From: Ligustrum vulgare
Taxonomy: Eukaryota; Streptophyta; Magnoliopsida; Lamiales; Oleaceae
DNA: 64,000 bases
Assembly: GCA_963555705.1 (NCBI GenBank)
Contig: OY743179.1
Span: 18,236,692-18,300,691, forward strand
Direction: 5' to 3'
Shown: piece by piece, positions 20,036-31,858 of the stretch
Numbering within the stretch: position 1 is the stretch's first letter
Layout: each line of letters opens with the position of its first letter
Notes under the pieces: generated by a model
Told to the model about the DNA's origin: nothing
What the model saw: only the letters and a program-made list of their open reading frames with translations
Databases searched by the model: none
Position numbers and translations under genes: made by a program

Positions 20036-21578
20036 CCAACGCCCAACTATATATCTTCAAGTAGATTGAGTTGATCAATCGTCAGAGTGCTCTAGATCAC
20101 CTCCACTCCCACTGGAGAAAGGCCACATGCTTTAACAATATGTTCTATACTAGTGGTAAGCACTTGTTTTGCACGTCTTATGTATATAATAAATGTTAAA
20201 GTAACTTTTTTAAGTACTAATATCATTTTTGAAAGTAGTTGATGTAATTGACATTGTTAGAGAAAATTTAAATGATAAATTGACTTCAATTCTTAATATA
20301 TTAATATTTTATTGAAAATTTTCGTCCAATTTTTCGAAATATATATTAGACAAACTTTTAAAATGCAACTTAATAAATAAATCGCGTATGATATATTAAG
20401 AAGTAATTTGATATTATAAAATATTAGGCAAATCAATAATTGCTTTATTAAATATTTATGATAAGTCGCGAAAAAATGTGAAAAAATTGTGCATAGTTAA
20501 AGTAAAATAATTTGTGAGCATATGTTTATAATGAAAAAAAAAATTTAATATTATGCTCCTGTTTTGGGGAAAGTAAAATAAGATTTTAATTCAAGTCAAA
20601 TTCAACAATTAATTTTAATCATACATTTCATTGTATCCATAATTTTTCAACCAAATTTTTTAAATTTGTATCAAGATCTATTAAAAATCTAATTTTAATC
20701 ATCAACAAACAGTGACAACTAATATTTCAGTTTTGATTTTTTTTTCTTTTCCAAAGAGTTTTGAAATTATATATTTATATTTTTAATTAGAAAATAACTT
20801 TATAACAATATAAATAAAGTAAATAAAATTTTGACCAATGGCGTAGCAATTAGATATAATAGAATTGAATGTATTATGGAGAAGTTTCCAAAAAAATAAT
20901 TATTAAGTAGAAAAAAATTTAAGCTATAACTCAACATACACATCAAAGTTACCGTAGATGAAAAAAAATAAAATAATTAAAAAACATATCCGATATTACA
21001 ATCCCAGAACACTTTTATCTATGTGATAATTAATGATTGTCAAACAAGGATTTAAGAACAATAATTATATGAATGAATGAGATTAACGATTTAACATGGA
21101 GAATCTTTTGAGCTCCTTCTCTTCTCTCTTATTTATAAAATTTCAATTTTTTTTTCTTTTGTAGATTAACATATAGGCGAATGGAATATTAAGTATTTTT
21201 TCCCTCTTCTCTTAATTGTAAAAGCTTAGTTTTTATTTTATGTAAATTAATGAAAAGAGATTAATATGGATGTTATTAATAAGTATAAAAGGGTATTATT
21301 GACTATAAAGAGAAAAATATAAGGACATAATAGGAAATCAAAAGTTTCTCACATATCCAACTTTTTAGATATTGTAAATGTAGATATGGATGTAGATTAT
21401 GCAGGAAAAATGCATTGTGGAGGTGAGTGAGATACGGAGCTATTGACCACGTTATCCATACGAGAATCCAAGTCAACAGCCTATATTATGTATAAGATGT
21501 CATTTATAAATATAATATTCTAGAGATGCTCTTTATGATTACATCAATATTACATGTTATCCATAATGTACATCAGTT
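20036..21578. other. AT-rich intergenic DNA
   Basis: The first 125 bases continue the tract interrupted by TE2. The rest is AT-rich with no coding frame, apart from a MITE fragment at 20556-20720 and the SINE-like head just beyond its right edge. No RNA gene is seen. Confidence 0.5.
20556..20720. mobile_element. MITE fragment, GTTTG-end family
   Basis: It is related to 36925-37088 and 38450-38590. They share the motifs TTAATTTTAATCATACATTT, AAATTTTTCAACCA and inverted GATTTTAAT ends near a CCTGTTTTGG-like tip. Target duplications are not clear. Confidence 0.45.
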
Positions 21579-21670
21579 GGGGGTGTGTCGCAATGGTTGA
21601 GTGCTCGAGCTTCCCCCTACTCGGTGTTGGGTTTGTTTCCTACCCCCATATTCCCTCACCTCCCCTATTA
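21575..21670 (+). mobile_element. SINE-like tRNA-derived head (truncated)
   Basis: GTCGCAATGGTTGAGTGCTC resembles a polymerase III A box, and GGGTTTGTTTCCTACC about 30 bases on resembles a B box. A pyrimidine-rich tail and a C/T/A run follow. TE3 lies directly downstream. No complete 3' end or target duplication is visible, so this is tentative. Confidence 0.4.
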
Positions 21671-21706
21671 TCCCCCCCCCTTTTTTTAAAAAAACAAATA
21701 AATTAT

Positions 21707-23293
21707 TGTTCACTCCGCAAGTGCACAGGTCGCACAAGTAATAAAGTGGACGTGAGTCCAAGTATCGATCCCACAGAGATTGTTGTAAATTGTATTTTAG
21801 ACTACTACCTTAACCGGAACTAGGAAATTGATTGAGTTGAGAATTTTGATTTTAAATTTACTAAAAAAAATAAGAAAATTTATTTTGTAAAAAACTAAAA
21901 AATGAACATGCTAGAATTGAGAATCTACATTAGTTCCATCAATTATGTATTACTCCAATTGTCTAATGATAATTCACGTAGTTTTGAAAATCCATATTCC
22001 TAATGTTGTTAAAACTCTCTTTCGGACAAGTATTAATGCCTATTCCTACGCACGATCCAACTATATTTTAATGTTGAATACGAATGTGCAAGAAAGTATT
22101 AAAGAACTATGAATACTATCGTAGATAATACAAAGCATAGGGGTACATTTCTATCCCCTATTGGACTTTGTGGCAATTGAAGCTAGTCTAATGAATTCCT
22201 AATCTTTCGAACTTAGTAAAACATAACCTAAAATCATATAATTAGTGATCAAGTAATTGCATAATAAGAAAAGCACGCATCAATTGCTCAAATCCATGAA
22301 TTAACTAAATTAAACAATAAAGTAATACATAAAATCTGGAATTTAATGTTTCATCACAATTCTAACATTTAAAACCTAGCCTAGATACATAATTGAATAA
22401 AAATCATAAGAAAAATGGATAGATGTCACCCTATTCATCCCTTGATCTTCAGTCTTCAATTGTGTTCTTGGCGTGACATGGATCCCTCGGCACTTCGATA
22501 GCGTTTTGGCATGAATTGAGCAAGTTGGGAACCCTAAAAAATGTGCCTAAGGTCTGATATTTATAGATTAGGTCGAAGTATATGTTACTTAGAAGAGAAG
22601 AATGCTAAAAATTACGTCCAATTTGGCTTCCAAAAGAGTCCAACCGAACAAGGATAATTACCTTCTCGGGAGATCTTTTTGTCAATGCACAACATTCACT
22701 ATTTTGATCATATCTTTCTATTCCCTTATTTGATTGAGCTGATTCAAAGTGTGTTAGAAAGATAACTAAAAGGGATACAATTCTTCTTAAAATATGAAAA
22801 CCCAATTTGAACGTTTATTGCCCCGAAATTAGGTTTCAAAGTATGACTAAAAATATGCCCGAAAATCTTGTGTGATTGGAATGAATTTATGGTAATATTC
22901 TTATCATATTTCATTCATTTTTGACTTTTAATTGCATCCAATTGACTCCTACCAATCTTCAAGTATCTTATCATGGTTCGAACCAATCACTGAGTATTTG
23001 CAATTTGGTCCTTCTTCATTTGATTTGTATACCTTAGTCCCCGAACTTCCAATTTCTTCTTCCATTTTTCAACCAATTGGCCATTTGATTAACTGCATCA
23101 ACTCTTGATTTGCACACTTTGATATTTTTATCATCCAATTGCTTGATTTTGGCTTCAATTCCACTGCTTTCTCGACTTTAGGTTATTTCTGAAATATAAA
23201 CAAATACAACCAAAATAAATAGAAAATATTCTTAAACAAACACATAAAATCCTACTTTTATGATAGAAATAAGTGTATAAAATACACTTATCA
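21707..23293 (-). repeat. TE3 3' LTR
   Basis: On the minus strand it starts TGATAAGTGTATTTTATAC and ends GAGTGAACA. It retains the inverted repeat at its tip. Unlike TE1 and TE2 it lacks the GCGATCGC cluster. Confidence 0.9.
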
Positions 23294-23295
23294 GC

Positions 23296-23330
23296 ACCCC
23301 CAAACTAGAACTACTGTTCGTCCTCGAACA
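23296..23330 (-). other. TE3 3' stem-loop and polypurine tract
   Basis: Read on the minus strand: TGTTCG-AGGA-CGAACA, then CTAGTTTGGGGGTGC next to the LTR. Confidence 0.72.
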
Positions 23331-23857
23331 AAATAAAACAGAGCTATAAAATTGAAGTTAAAATTTTTTTTTGTTTCTGTTAACTCATTTACCATGTGCT
23401 TCAACAATCTAAATTGACAATTCACTTTAAAAAAGAAATATGAACAACAAAAATTAATTTCATTCATCCGATGCTAACCTTCATTGTGTGTGTGTGAATA
23501 GCCAAAAATTGAATGCATACTCATGTAAAAATATACTTGATGCATTGTGACTAGTCATGCAGAATTAAGCTCGAATCCCATGTGGTCAATAATGATTTTT
23601 CTTTTGATTTTCCTTAAACTCTTATGGATGATCACAACCTTACTACTTTTCTCTCATATTTGAGGTCTTTCCTATTGATATGGTTTCTAAACATGTATAA
23701 ATTGCATTTTTCCACACAAGACAGTTAGGATTAGACAAGTATACACGATAGACTAAGAATAATTAACAAAGTGTTAGGGATTTCAATCAACCAAGCTTAT
23801 ACCATTTTCATTCCATTTTTCTTTTATTTGGACGACTTTTTTTTTAATGTCCTTGTC

Positions 23858-24175
23858 TTTTACCATCTTTGTACAATACTTTTCATACTTGCTTTCTATA
23901 TGACCCATGTAGCGAGCTTTATGTCGGCAGCTCCCAACTCAGTTGAGCTTAGGGTACCAGGTTCAGAGAACCCTTCAGACTTAATTACTCGAGTCATAAA
24001 GGCTTAAACAGAAAAGTTAAAGATGTTTTTCTGTCTTATGTGTAAGTCCACTCTCCGTACTTGCTTTCTAATTGACCCCTATAGTGAGCTTTAGGTCGGC
24101 AGCTCCTAACTCAGTTAAACTTATGGTACCAGGTTCAGAGAACCCCTTAGACTTAATTACTCGAGTCAAAAAGGC
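23858..24175 (-). repeat. Two-copy non-coding motif, 172-bp period (TE3)
   Basis: Read on the minus strand, the units begin at 24175 and 24003, exactly 172 bp apart as in TE1 and TE2. They share GTAATTAAGTCT(A/G)AGGGGTT and CAACTGAGTT-type stretches. Confidence 0.78.
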
Positions 24176-24726
24176 ATTTGAAGAGTGGAATAAGACCTTC
24201 AACATTTTTCTGTTTTTATGCTGGTTATTATGGTTTATACATGTTGATCGAAAACCCCTTAAACTAAAGATGCAAAATTAAAAATTTCAGATCTTCAATC
24301 CATCAATGCATACTTATACTAACTTTCCCACCCCCAAACTGTTTCTTGGTTCTACATTTCAGGTCGGGATCTAATTTTCTTAAGGTTTGGGATTTTTTAG
24401 TCAGTTCTATGTTCAAAATGCACAAGTTTACCCTACAAGTATCAAGCATCTTCCTACACAAGTTATTATTCGAAAGTAGCTATGTGCTCAAATTTGATGA
24501 AAGTCTTACATGAATGAATGTTAAGAAAAAATTTAGTGCACATGTTGTCCAATTTTCTAACTAAAGCATAAAAGTCAATTCAAATCATGTCATAAGTAAT
24601 AAATAAATCAACAAAAATTTTCAAAAGTTACCATTTTTTTTAATAATTTTTTTTGTGATTTTTTTAATGATTTTTTACCCAAAAATCGAATGAATGTGTA
24701 TATGAAAGCACATGAATGAGATTTTC

Positions 24727-24761
24727 ACCCCCAAACTAGAAATCTACATTGTCCTCAATGT
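24727..24761 (-). other. TE3 internal stem-loop plus polypurine-like tract
   Basis: Minus strand: ACATTG-AGGA-CAATGT, then CTAGTTTGGGGGTG. It is the counterpart of 16755-16790 in TE2. Confidence 0.6.
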
Positions 24762-26204
24762 ATTCAGAGCAAATAAATAAAATAAATACAAAATTAACAA
24801 AGAGGGTTTAGGTACTTTTCGAGTTTGGAGAGGTGATGTTTCCATTTTGAAGCTTTGACTTGAATGCTTGGTTGGATGAAGCAATCATTTTCTTTCTTAT
24901 CCAAGTTTGGCTCGAAGTGTCCCATGATGATATGTTACTTGCAAATAAGAATTAATGATCATTAGAAGGATAAATATCACATAGGAAGTAAAGTAAATCA
25001 ACACAACACACCCAAACTATGACTTAGAAATTTTTTTAAATTGCTGAAAAGTGATCAACCACTGACTTTCAGCCCATGAAATCGCCTTGAAAAAGTGAAA
25101 ACTTCCAGAGACATGTCCTGGACATGTGAAAGTACATAATGTGGTCTATAGCATATCAAGAATTCATCACATTTGGAGTTCATATGGGTCATGAAAAGAT
25201 GCGACAAAGTAGGTGCAGTGAAGCTGAAAATGTGGGCTGTGGTGCATTGGTGCCTGCAATGGCCTTGCAATGAGGTGCTATGTAGTGCAATGATGTTCAA
25301 GTTGAGTTTCATGCGTTAATCAGTGTAAATAATGATTGAATGATGCACAAATGTGTATAACATGTAATGAAGGTGATCATCCAAAAAGAATTGCGAAAAC
25401 TCAACAAAACATTTATTGTGATATTTAATCAAACACTTTGTGTGCATGTGAAGAAATCAAGGAATTTCATAGAGTTGGAGACTTGAATTGAGCCAAAAAT
25501 TTTCACATAATAAACACAATTCAATACTCCCATCAACTATCCTAAACCCATCTCCATTTATCCTCACAAATCACATAAAAATATGAAGAACGTCAAATTA
25601 TGCAAGATTTTTTGAAAATGTGTAGAAATCTTTACCTTTTAAATGTTTTAGATGCAATGTAAGGCATGAATTTAAGTTGAGATGATGCATAAACATAGGG
25701 GACTAGTTGGGACTCAATATTTGATGATCTGAGGGAGGAAAAACGGGTGAAAAGTGGTTAAAATGGAAGAAATATGCTATTTGTAACATTCTGCCGGTTA
25801 TGTCCAGGAAAATATTGTGCGACTGCACGATTGTAGCACCATGCGAACGCATGGTGTTAATGAACAGTGATCTGTGCATTTTCATTTTTTCAATTTTGGA
25901 CCCCCTTTTTATCCCTAAATGCCTCCAAAAGCATGCAACCAACTTTTAAATAATATGTTTGTGTCATAAGCTAGATGATCATGTTGAAGATTGTGATAAT
26001 AAACAATAAAACAAGTAAAATGCAAGTAAATCCTAAGAATGCTTAAACATGCAAAATAGGGGCAATGAAATATTCAATGCAACTAACATGTCTAAATGTG
26101 AATTCTAAACATACTAGCAATCCTAAAATGCAATGTAAAATAACTAACCAATAAAATAACTCAAAAACGATAAATAAAACAAATAAGGGAAATGTGTTTG
26201 AAAA

Positions 26205-26230
26205 GTTGGGTTGCCTCCTAACAAGCGCTT
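26205..26230 (-). other. Conserved Athila-type box (TE3)
   Basis: Minus strand GCGCTTGTTAGGAGGCAACC is followed by CAA. One base differs in the stem seen in TE1. Confidence 0.68.
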
Positions 26231-26399
26231 CATTTAAAGTTTAGAGCTAGACTTTTCGGCAAACATCTTCAAGGTGACTTTAGATTTGATGGTAAGGCTT
26301 CTTCATCATTTCTCTCCCTATACTCATACCTCTCCCAGCATCTAATGGCTATTTCCACATCAATCCTAGAACAGTTTTCAATTTGTGGATTGTGGGTGT

Positions 26400-27099
26400 T
26401 AAATTATATCATAGTGAAAGTCACCTCCTGATTTTCAACACGTAGCCGTAGCACTACATCTCCCTTCTTTACATCAATTAGTGCTCGTGCAGTGGCGAGA
26501 AATGGTCTACCAAGTATCAGGGGTACTTTTTCATCTTACTCCATGTCTAAAATGACAAAATCAGCAGGAAATACGAATTTACCAACTTTAACTAGCACAT
26601 CCTCCACAACTCCATAAGGGTAACAAATGGATCGATCAGCTAGTTGCAATATGATATTGCTACCCTGTGGGTTACCCAACCCCAACTTTTTGTACACAGA
26701 GAGGGACATCAGATTTATACTTGCACCTAGGTTACATAAGACTTTATTGAATTGTAAATCTCCTATGATGCAAGGTATAGAAAAACTCCCTAGGTCTTTG
26801 AGCTTAGGTGGCAGCTTGTTTTGCAAGATTGCGCTGCATTCTTCATTCAAAGTGACCTCCTCAAATTCTTCAAGCTTCTTTTTGCTAGACATCATCTTCT
26901 TTAGAAGCTTCGCATAACTAGGGATCTGTGTGATGGCTTCCAAGAAAGGGATATTTATGTGTAGTTTTCTAAGCATATTTACAAACTTGGTGAACTGCTT
27001 ATCTTCTTTTGTTTTCTTCAACCTATGTGGAAATGGGATAGGAGACTCGTGAGGTTTTGTTGTTGATTTCACCTCATGGCCATCTTCCTTTTCAGCCAT
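26400..27099 (-). pseudogene. TE3 aspartic protease and pre-RT linker
   Basis: The frame is open from 27099 to 26536. It carries PIFPHRLKK-like and VTLNEECSAILQNKLPPK stretches, then the retropepsin core CNLGASINLMSLSVYKKLG; DLGAS has become NLGAS, so the catalytic Asp is lost. A stop follows ADFVILDME. The same frame continues [19 protein letters not shown] and [10 protein letters not shown] before ending, just where RT should begin. In full Ty3 elements the GRPFLAT stretch is the end of protease. This confirms that TE2 and TE3 descend from an element already lacking RT-integrase. Confidence 0.85.
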
Positions 27100-27111
27100 T
27101 TTCTCACCAAT

Positions 27112-28610
27112 TTAGACAATCTGTTTAGGAACTTCAGCTGACTTTTTGATTTGAATTTCAGGAAGTTGCACACCATTGTGTGTAGTGATTGCATTTATCT
27201 CATGTTGCACCACATTTATTGTCATGAGCTGTTCCTTTGGGTTGACCTCAGTGGTTGCGGGTAATATACTCGGGGCTCTTGTTGTGATCAGCTGTGCTAT
27301 CCGCCCTACTTGGTATTCCAGGTTTTTGATTGATGCCTGTTGATTTTGGAATGTGGTTTCAGTTTTTCTCATAAATTGATTTGTTTTAGCCATGAATTGT
27401 TCTGTTCTCTCCACAAATTTACCAATTAGCTCTTCTAATGAAAGTTTCTTTTCCTCGGTGTTGAATTGGGATGCAATGTGTCCATTTGAGTGATATTTCA
27501 AAGAAAAATTAGGATGATTGCGCCAACCTGGGTTATAGGTATTTAAGTATGGGTTATTCTGGCGTTGACCCCCTTGTACATAGTTAACTTGCTCCAATGG
27601 ACAAGTCAGAATAGGGCAATCTGTAGTGGTGTAGTTTGCACCACACTCTTCACAAGTTATTTTGAGCACTTCTTGACGATTGACTCACCAGTGCTATGCT
27701 CTCTACTTTAGCAGCCATTTTGCTGATATGGCAGTGTAAGCATCCACTTCACAAACTCCTGATTTCTTCTTTGGTACCACCCTGTTCGATCCCCACATGG
27801 CATTTGTATTTGCTATCCTCTCAAAGAGCTCCAATGCCTGCCTGATGGTCTTTGTTCCCAAAGCACCATTTGATGAGGAGTCAACCACGTTTTTAAAATG
27901 AGAAAATAATCCTTCATAGAAAAACGTCACTTGATCACCTCTGGCAATCCCGTGGTTTGGACATTTTCACAGCATGCCCTTAAATCTGTTCCATGCATCA
28001 TCAAAAGATTCAGCATCTTGCTTTTGGAACACAGTGATGTCATGTCTCAGTTTGGCAACCTTTGCTGGAGGCATGAATTTAGTTCAAAACTTTTGAACCA
28101 AGTCGTTCCAGGTGGTTATACTCGCAGCGGGATGAGAATCTAACCAGTCAACAGCTCTATCTTTTAGAATGTAAGGGAATAACCTGAGTCTGATAGCATT
28201 ATCAGACACACCCTGATATTGAAAGTGTTGACACATATCTAAAAATCTAGAAACATGTGTGTGTGGGTTTTCATCAGGTCTCTCGTGGAATTGTTGTCCA
28301 TTCTAGAACATACTGATGACATTGGTTTTAAATTGGAAGTTTGCGTGCCCGAACTATGCTGGATTGACTTTGAACCACCTGAGGTGTCATAAAGTGAGAC
28401 CAGTATGTCATCTTCATTTATTGGATCAGCAGGGACATACGATTGTTTTTGTTTGCCATTTGATTTTTTGATTTATCTAGTTCTCTAACCTCTCTTAATC
28501 TACAGTATAACGTACGTTCTATTTCAGGGCCAGCCGGCCAGCTTCGAAAAGATTCCCGTGTTTCGAACGTAACGTACACAACTACAAGAAAAGTAAAGAA
28601 ACTAGCCACT
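27112..28610 (-). pseudogene. TE3 gag (broken)
   Basis: The N-terminal segment is open at 28609-28418 in a frame like that of TE2 (IERTLYCRLREVRELDKSKN, then MANKNN). The Retrotrans_gag core between about 28350 and 27930 is interrupted; its reverse shadow shows the same DNA as TE2 13300-13680. It resumes at 27930-27703 (FFYEGLFSHFKNVVDSSSNG) and 27669-27112, with the zinc-knuckle-like CEECGANYTTTDCP and a coiled Gln-rich C-terminus. At least three lesions separate the pieces. Confidence 0.82.
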
Positions 28611-28711
28611 AAATTAAAATTAAAAATAAAAATCCTAAGATAAAAAATAAAATAAAATAAGTAAAAATTTCAAATTAGTGAACGTAATATAAAACAAATT
28701 AAAAAAAACAT

Positions 28712-28729
28712 TCCCCGGAAATGGCGCCA
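28712..28729 (-). other. TE3 primer binding site (tRNA-Asp type)
   Basis: On the minus strand it reads TGGCGCCATTTCCGGGGA, close to the tRNA-Asp complement, 6 bases inside the 5' LTR. Confidence 0.78.
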
Positions 28730-30182
28730 AAAACTTATTCGCTCCGCAGGTGCACAGATCGCGCAAGTAATAAAGTGGACGTGAGTCCAAGTATCGATCT
28801 CACAAAGATTGTTGTAAATTGTATTTTAGACTACTACCTTAACCGGAACTAGAAAATTGATTGAGTTGAAAATTTTGATTTTAAACTTAACTAAAAAAAA
28901 ATAAGAAAATTTGTTTTGTAAAAAACTATAAAATGAACATGCTAGAATTGAGAATCCACATTAATTCCTTCAATTATGCATTATTCCAATTGTCTAATGA
29001 TAATTCATGTGATTTTGAAAATCTATATTCCTAATGTTGTTAAAACTCCCTTTTGGACAAGTATTAATGCATATTTCTACACACGATCCAACTATATTTC
29101 TATGTTAAATACATATGTGCAAGAAAGCATTAAAGAATTGTGAATACTATTGTAGATAACACAAAGCATAGTGGTACATTTCTATCCCCTATTAGACTTT
29201 TTGGCAATTGAAGCTAGTCTAATGAATTCCCAATCTTTCGAACTTAGGAAAATATAACCTAAAATTATACAATTAGTGATTAAGTAATTGCATAATAAGA
29301 AAATCACGCATCAATTGCTCAAACCCATGAATTAACTAAATTAAACAATAAAGTAACACATAAAATCTGAAATTTAATGCTTCATCACAATTCTAACATT
29401 TAAAACCTAGCCTAGATACATAATTGAATAAAAATCACAAGGAAAATGAATAGATGTCACCATATTCATCCATTGATCTTCAATCTTCAATTGTGTTCTT
29501 GGCGTGGTATGAATCCCTCGGCACTTCAATAGGATTTGACATGAATTGAGCAAGTTAAGAACCCTAAAAAACGTGCCTAAGGTCTGATATTTATAAATTA
29601 GGTCGAAGTATAGGTTACTTGGAAGAGAAGAATGCTGAAAATCACGTCCAAATTGTCTTTCAAAAGAGTTCCAACCGAACAAGGAAAGTTACTTTTACGG
29701 GAGATTTTTTGTCAATGCATAGCATTCAATATTTTGATCATATCTTTCTATTCCCTCATTTGATTTAGGTGATTCAAAGTGTGTAACTAAAAGGGCTACA
29801 ATTCTTCCTGAAATAGGATTTGGGAAAATTACATCCAACCCTTCAATTTAATGTTTTAATTTTAAAAATCAGTATAGATAAAAATAATTTTACAAATCAG
29901 GTGTTAAATTCATTTTTTTATTAATTATAAATTAAAATAAATCTGTCAATCCAATACAAAATTCATTACATGATACAATCGGAAATCTAACCATCACCCT
30001 CACCCTCAGGTCTTCTCAATCCGCCACAATTCAAACGACAATCGCTGACAAGTAAGGCGGCACCGCGTGAACACCAACAATGCTGCCATTTTCGACTCCG
30101 CAAAGTTCGACGTCTTTATTATCGAGAATTGTATTCAAAGTCTCAATTTTTTCAATTTCCCACACCTCCGGCTGAAACAACC

Positions 30183-30681
30183 ATGTCTAGGAAAGCCACC
30201 GTAAAAAAGGAACCCAAGCCTAAAAACCTTGCTCCTGCCTTGCGAAATTGCAATCCTCCTAATCTCGAGGTATTCGATTGTTCGTTTTATACTTCTAATA
30301 ATTCTCATTTTTATTTTTGAAATATTCATTCTTGAATTTTAGATCTAAGTTTTTTTTTTGGGTGAATTTTGTGTTTCAGATGATTAGAGATGTGATTGTG
30401 ACGTTGAAGGATAGGACTGGAAGTCTGGATCAGTAGCAATTACAAAGTTTCTTGAGGAGAAGTAAAAGAATCTTCCAGCAAATTTCAAGAGGCTTTTGCT
30501 GGTTGAATTGAAGAAGCTTGTGGCATCTGGTCAAATTGAAAAGTGGCAGGTTGGTGTCTTTTTTAAGAAGAAACCGTGTAGGTTTTCTTCTATCAGGATA
30601 AGAGTGAACGGAGAATTGGAGGAAGAATCAATAGATTATGGCGGTGAAAAGGGGTGGTGGTGCTTGGGTATGTGGTATTGA
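30183..30681 (+). pseudogene. Captured linker histone H1 fragment with intron
   Basis: Exon A (30183-30269) gives 29 residues ending NPPNLE, basic like an H1 N-terminus. A GT...AG intron spans 30270-30379. Exon B opens MIRDVIVTLKDRTGS and continues, after a frameshift near 30425 and a TAA near 30463, into ITKFLEEK and NLPANFKRLLLVELKKLVAS, the winged-helix globular domain of plant H1/H5. The basic C-terminal tail is missing. Because the intron is kept, it was copied as DNA rather than from mRNA. Function is not expected. Confidence 0.78.
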
Positions 30682-30719
30682 GTTTTTTTTTTAATTTAAT
30701 TTTTTTTCAATGGTAAATA

Positions 30720-31260
30720 TGTTGTAATTAATTACAAATTTGAAATAAAGGTATAATTGTATTGATTACAATGCAATTAAAATTGTAATTAAGATAAATG
30801 TGCAAATTCAATTAATTTTAGCAACAAAAAAAAGTCATATTTTGCAAATTCGTTAGTTACAATTGTAATTAATTACAAAATTAAAATAAAAAGTTATAAT
30901 TGTAATTGATTGTAAACTATAATTCATTACATAACGTAATTACGCTGCAATTACAATTGTAATTATGGTGAATGTAACTAATTCAATGAATTTTAGCCAA
31001 AAAAATGGTCATGTTTTACAAATTCATTTGTTACATGTAATTTGTAAACCGTAATTGATTACAAAATGTAATTAAATTGCAGTTACAATTATAATTAATG
31101 TGGATACAACTTATAATTCAATTAATTTTAGCTAAAAAAAGTCACGTTTTATAAATTCGTTAATTACAATTGCAATTAATTGTAAAATTGAATTAAAGTT
31201 ACAATTGTAACTAATTACAAAATTGAAGTAAAGTTACAACTATAATTAATTGAAAAACTT
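30720..31260. repeat. Degenerate palindromic AT-rich minisatellite
   Basis: Many imperfect copies of ACAATTGTAATTAATTACAA-like words occur, in irregular tandem, downstream of the H1 fragment and within the same insertion. Each word is close to self-complementary. Confidence 0.7.
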
Positions 31261-31858
31261 GATTTTGATAATTACTTTTGACACCTTTGTAATAAATTAC
31301 AATTCACCTGATTCAAATCTAAATATTTGTAAACATGAACTTAACCCGATTCGAACGTTTACTGCCCTGAAATTAGGTTTCAAAGTCTGACTAAAAATCT
31401 GCCCGAAAATCTTGTGTGATTGAAATGAATTTATGGTAATATTCTTATCATATTTCATTCCTTTTTGACTTTTAATTGCATCCAATTGACTCATAGCAAT
31501 CTTCAAGTATCTTATCATGGTCCGAATTAATCACTGATTATTTGCAATTTGGTCCTTCTTCATTTGATTTGTATACCTTAGTCTTTGAACTTCCGATTTC
31601 TTTCAAATTTGATTTCTTTTTCCATTTTTCAACCAATTGGCCATTTGATTAACTGCATCAACTCTTGATTTGCACACTTTGACATTTTTATCATCCAATT
31701 GCTTGATTTTGGCTTGAATTCCATTGTTTTCTCGTCTTTTGGTTATTTCTGAAATATAAACAAATACAACCAAAATAAATAGCAAATATTCTTGAACAAA
31801 CACATAAAATCCAACTTTTAGGATAGAAATAAGTGTATAAAATACACTTATCAATTAT

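Larger units (their letters stand above)
29816..31344 (+). mobile_element. Insertion in the TE3 5' LTR carrying a gene fragment
   Basis: Comparison of the two LTRs places the ends within a few bases of 29816 and 31344. The left end begins GGGAAAATTACATCCAACC, a wording common at plant DNA-transposon tips. The flanks AAATAGGAT and AAACATGAA could be a worn 9-bp duplication. No clear terminal repeat was found, so Pack-MULE and Helitron both remain possible. Confidence 0.65.
21707..31853 (-). mobile_element. TE3: gag-protease LTR retrotransposon on the minus strand
   Basis: The ends are TGTTCACTCCGC at 21707 and CACTTATCA at 31853, flanked by the duplication ATTAT (21702-21706, 31854-31858). 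The 3' LTR (21707-23293) is 1587 bp. The 5' LTR (28736-31853) is 3118 bp because about 1.53 kb was inserted into it later. The gag and protease frames are broken, and there is no RT or integrase. It is the same family as TE2, judging from LTR, gag, protease and non-coding boxes. Confidence 0.92.
28736..31853 (-). repeat. TE3 5' LTR, split by a later insertion
   Basis: Outer parts 28736-29815 and 31345-31853 match the 3' LTR. The middle 1.5 kb has no counterpart there. The inner tip reads TA instead of TG on the plus strand at 28736, a point change. Confidence 0.88.

Noticed and set aside
29816..31344. Part of a normal TE3 LTR
   Set aside because: The other LTR lacks it entirely while matching on both sides.
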